Assembly (NCBI GenBank): GCA_013696535.1
Contig: JACCYI010000168.1
Location: 1 to 5,421 of the forward strand
Source: Solirubrobacterales bacterium
Lineage (GTDB): Bacteria > Actinomycetota > Thermoleophilia > Solirubrobacterales > Solirubrobacteraceae
DNA: 5,421 nucleotides
Reading direction: 5' to 3'
Shown here: positions 5,283 to 5,421 of the stretch, piece after piece
How positions within the stretch are numbered: the stretch's first letter is position 1
Layout of the letters: every line of letters starts with the position of its first letter
The notes under the pieces: generated by a model
Databases searched by the model: none
Told to the model about the DNA's origin: nothing
Seen by the model: the letters and a program-made list of their open reading frames with translations, nothing else
Program-made: the position numbers and the translations under genes

Positions 5283-5421
5283 GCGGCACGAAGCGCACGC
5301 GCTCGAGCCGCCGGCGCTCGAGCGTGACGCCGTCGAGGCCGCGGCACACCAGGACGAGGTGCTGCGTCTCGTGTCCCACCGGGACGATGAGCTTCCCACC
5401 CGGTGCCAGCTGCGTCTCCAG
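5275..5421 (-). CDS. pcm: Protein-L-isoaspartate O-methyltransferase, C-terminal fragment (5' end outside window)
   Basis: The minus strand is open from the right edge to TGA at 5277-5275 and gives 48 residues. They read LETQLAPGGKLIVPVG, then a strand containing HLVLVCRG, then LERVRFVPLR at the C-terminus. This is the typical end of protein-L-isoaspartate (D-aspartate) O-methyltransferase: QLxxGGxLVIPVG, QxLxLxxR and the closing VRFVPL. The enzyme uses S-adenosylmethionine to methylate isoaspartyl residues in damaged proteins so they can be repaired. The SAM-binding motifs lie beyond the window. Its final codons overlap the 3' end of the nicotinate phosphoribosyltransferase gene on the opposite strand by eight bases. 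Confidence 0.88.
   Translation of the reverse strand: METQLAPGGKLIVPVGHETQHLVLVCRGLDGVTLERRRLERVRFVPLR
5300..5324. terminator. Possible hairpin inside the pcm 3' end, after the NAPRTase stop
   Basis: CGCTCGAGC (5300-5308) pairs perfectly with GCTCGAGCG (5316-5324) around a seven-base loop, 17 bases after the NAPRTase stop codon. It could end plus-strand transcription, because the convergent genes leave no intergenic room. It also encodes the LERRRLER segment of pcm, where repeated Leu-Glu-Arg codons alone could produce the symmetry, and there is no T-run. Weakly supported. Confidence 0.25.

Noticed and set aside
4101..5399. 432-codon open frame on the minus strand
   Set aside because: It lies antisense to the well-supported NAPRTase gene and runs across the true pcm frame. 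Its translation is Arg/Val/Gly/His-rich with no recognisable domain, a typical GC-rich shadow.
1..5421. Mobile element, phage, CRISPR, toxin-antitoxin or defence system
   Set aside because: No transposase, integrase, terminal inverted repeats, spaced repeats or toxin-like small genes were seen. Every sizeable gene belongs to a common chromosomal family with matching codon use.

Overview
This is a GC-rich, densely packed piece of bacterial chromosome. By eye, G/C dominates third codon positions throughout. The sequence suggests a high-GC actinobacterium, and the class Thermoleophilia (Solirubrobacterales and relatives) is a plausible guess. The grounds are the codon bias, GTG starts, leaderless-looking starts and the protein styles. 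No rRNA or other phylogenetic marker is present, so this stays an inference.

Layout, left to right. (1) Bases 1-320 (+) are the C-terminal end of an aldehyde dehydrogenase. After a 43-base gap with a clear Shine-Dalgarno sequence comes (2) an exported 'cyclase' (kynurenine-formamidase-like fold) at 364-1293 (+). A perfect 13-bp hairpin without a U-tract separates it from (3) a convergent two-gene operon on the minus strand. That operon is a MmcQ/YjbR-family gene (2187-2555) followed, through a 4-base GTGA stop/start overlap, by a lipoprotein polysaccharide deacetylase (1339-2190). (4) A 143-base divergent intergenic region with a GCC/ACC triplet tract leads to uppP (2699-3514, +), for undecaprenyl-diphosphate phosphatase. 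(5) A GGDEF diguanylate cyclase gene (3454-4104, -) runs into it, and the two 3' ends overlap by 61 bases. (6) An 83-base divergent spacer precedes a nicotinate phosphoribosyltransferase-like gene (4188-5282, +). (7) Its 3' end overlaps by 8 bases the end of a convergent, truncated protein-L-isoaspartate O-methyltransferase gene (5275-5421, -).

Functionally this is mostly housekeeping: carrier-lipid recycling (UppP) and surface-glycan editing (deacetylase) for the envelope, c-di-GMP signalling, NAD salvage and protein repair. The genes alternate in strand with very tight or overlapping ends, so apart from the two short operons they look independently transcribed. I found no tRNA, rRNA, CRISPR, insertion sequence or phage-like gene, and no convincing evidence of a novel multi-gene system. 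The points most worth a second look are the exported cyclase with two metal-ligand histidines replaced by glutamine, the 61-base antisense overlap between uppP and the GGDEF gene, the leaderless-type promoter of the MmcQ/YjbR gene, and the palindrome plus hairpin at the end of the cyclase gene.
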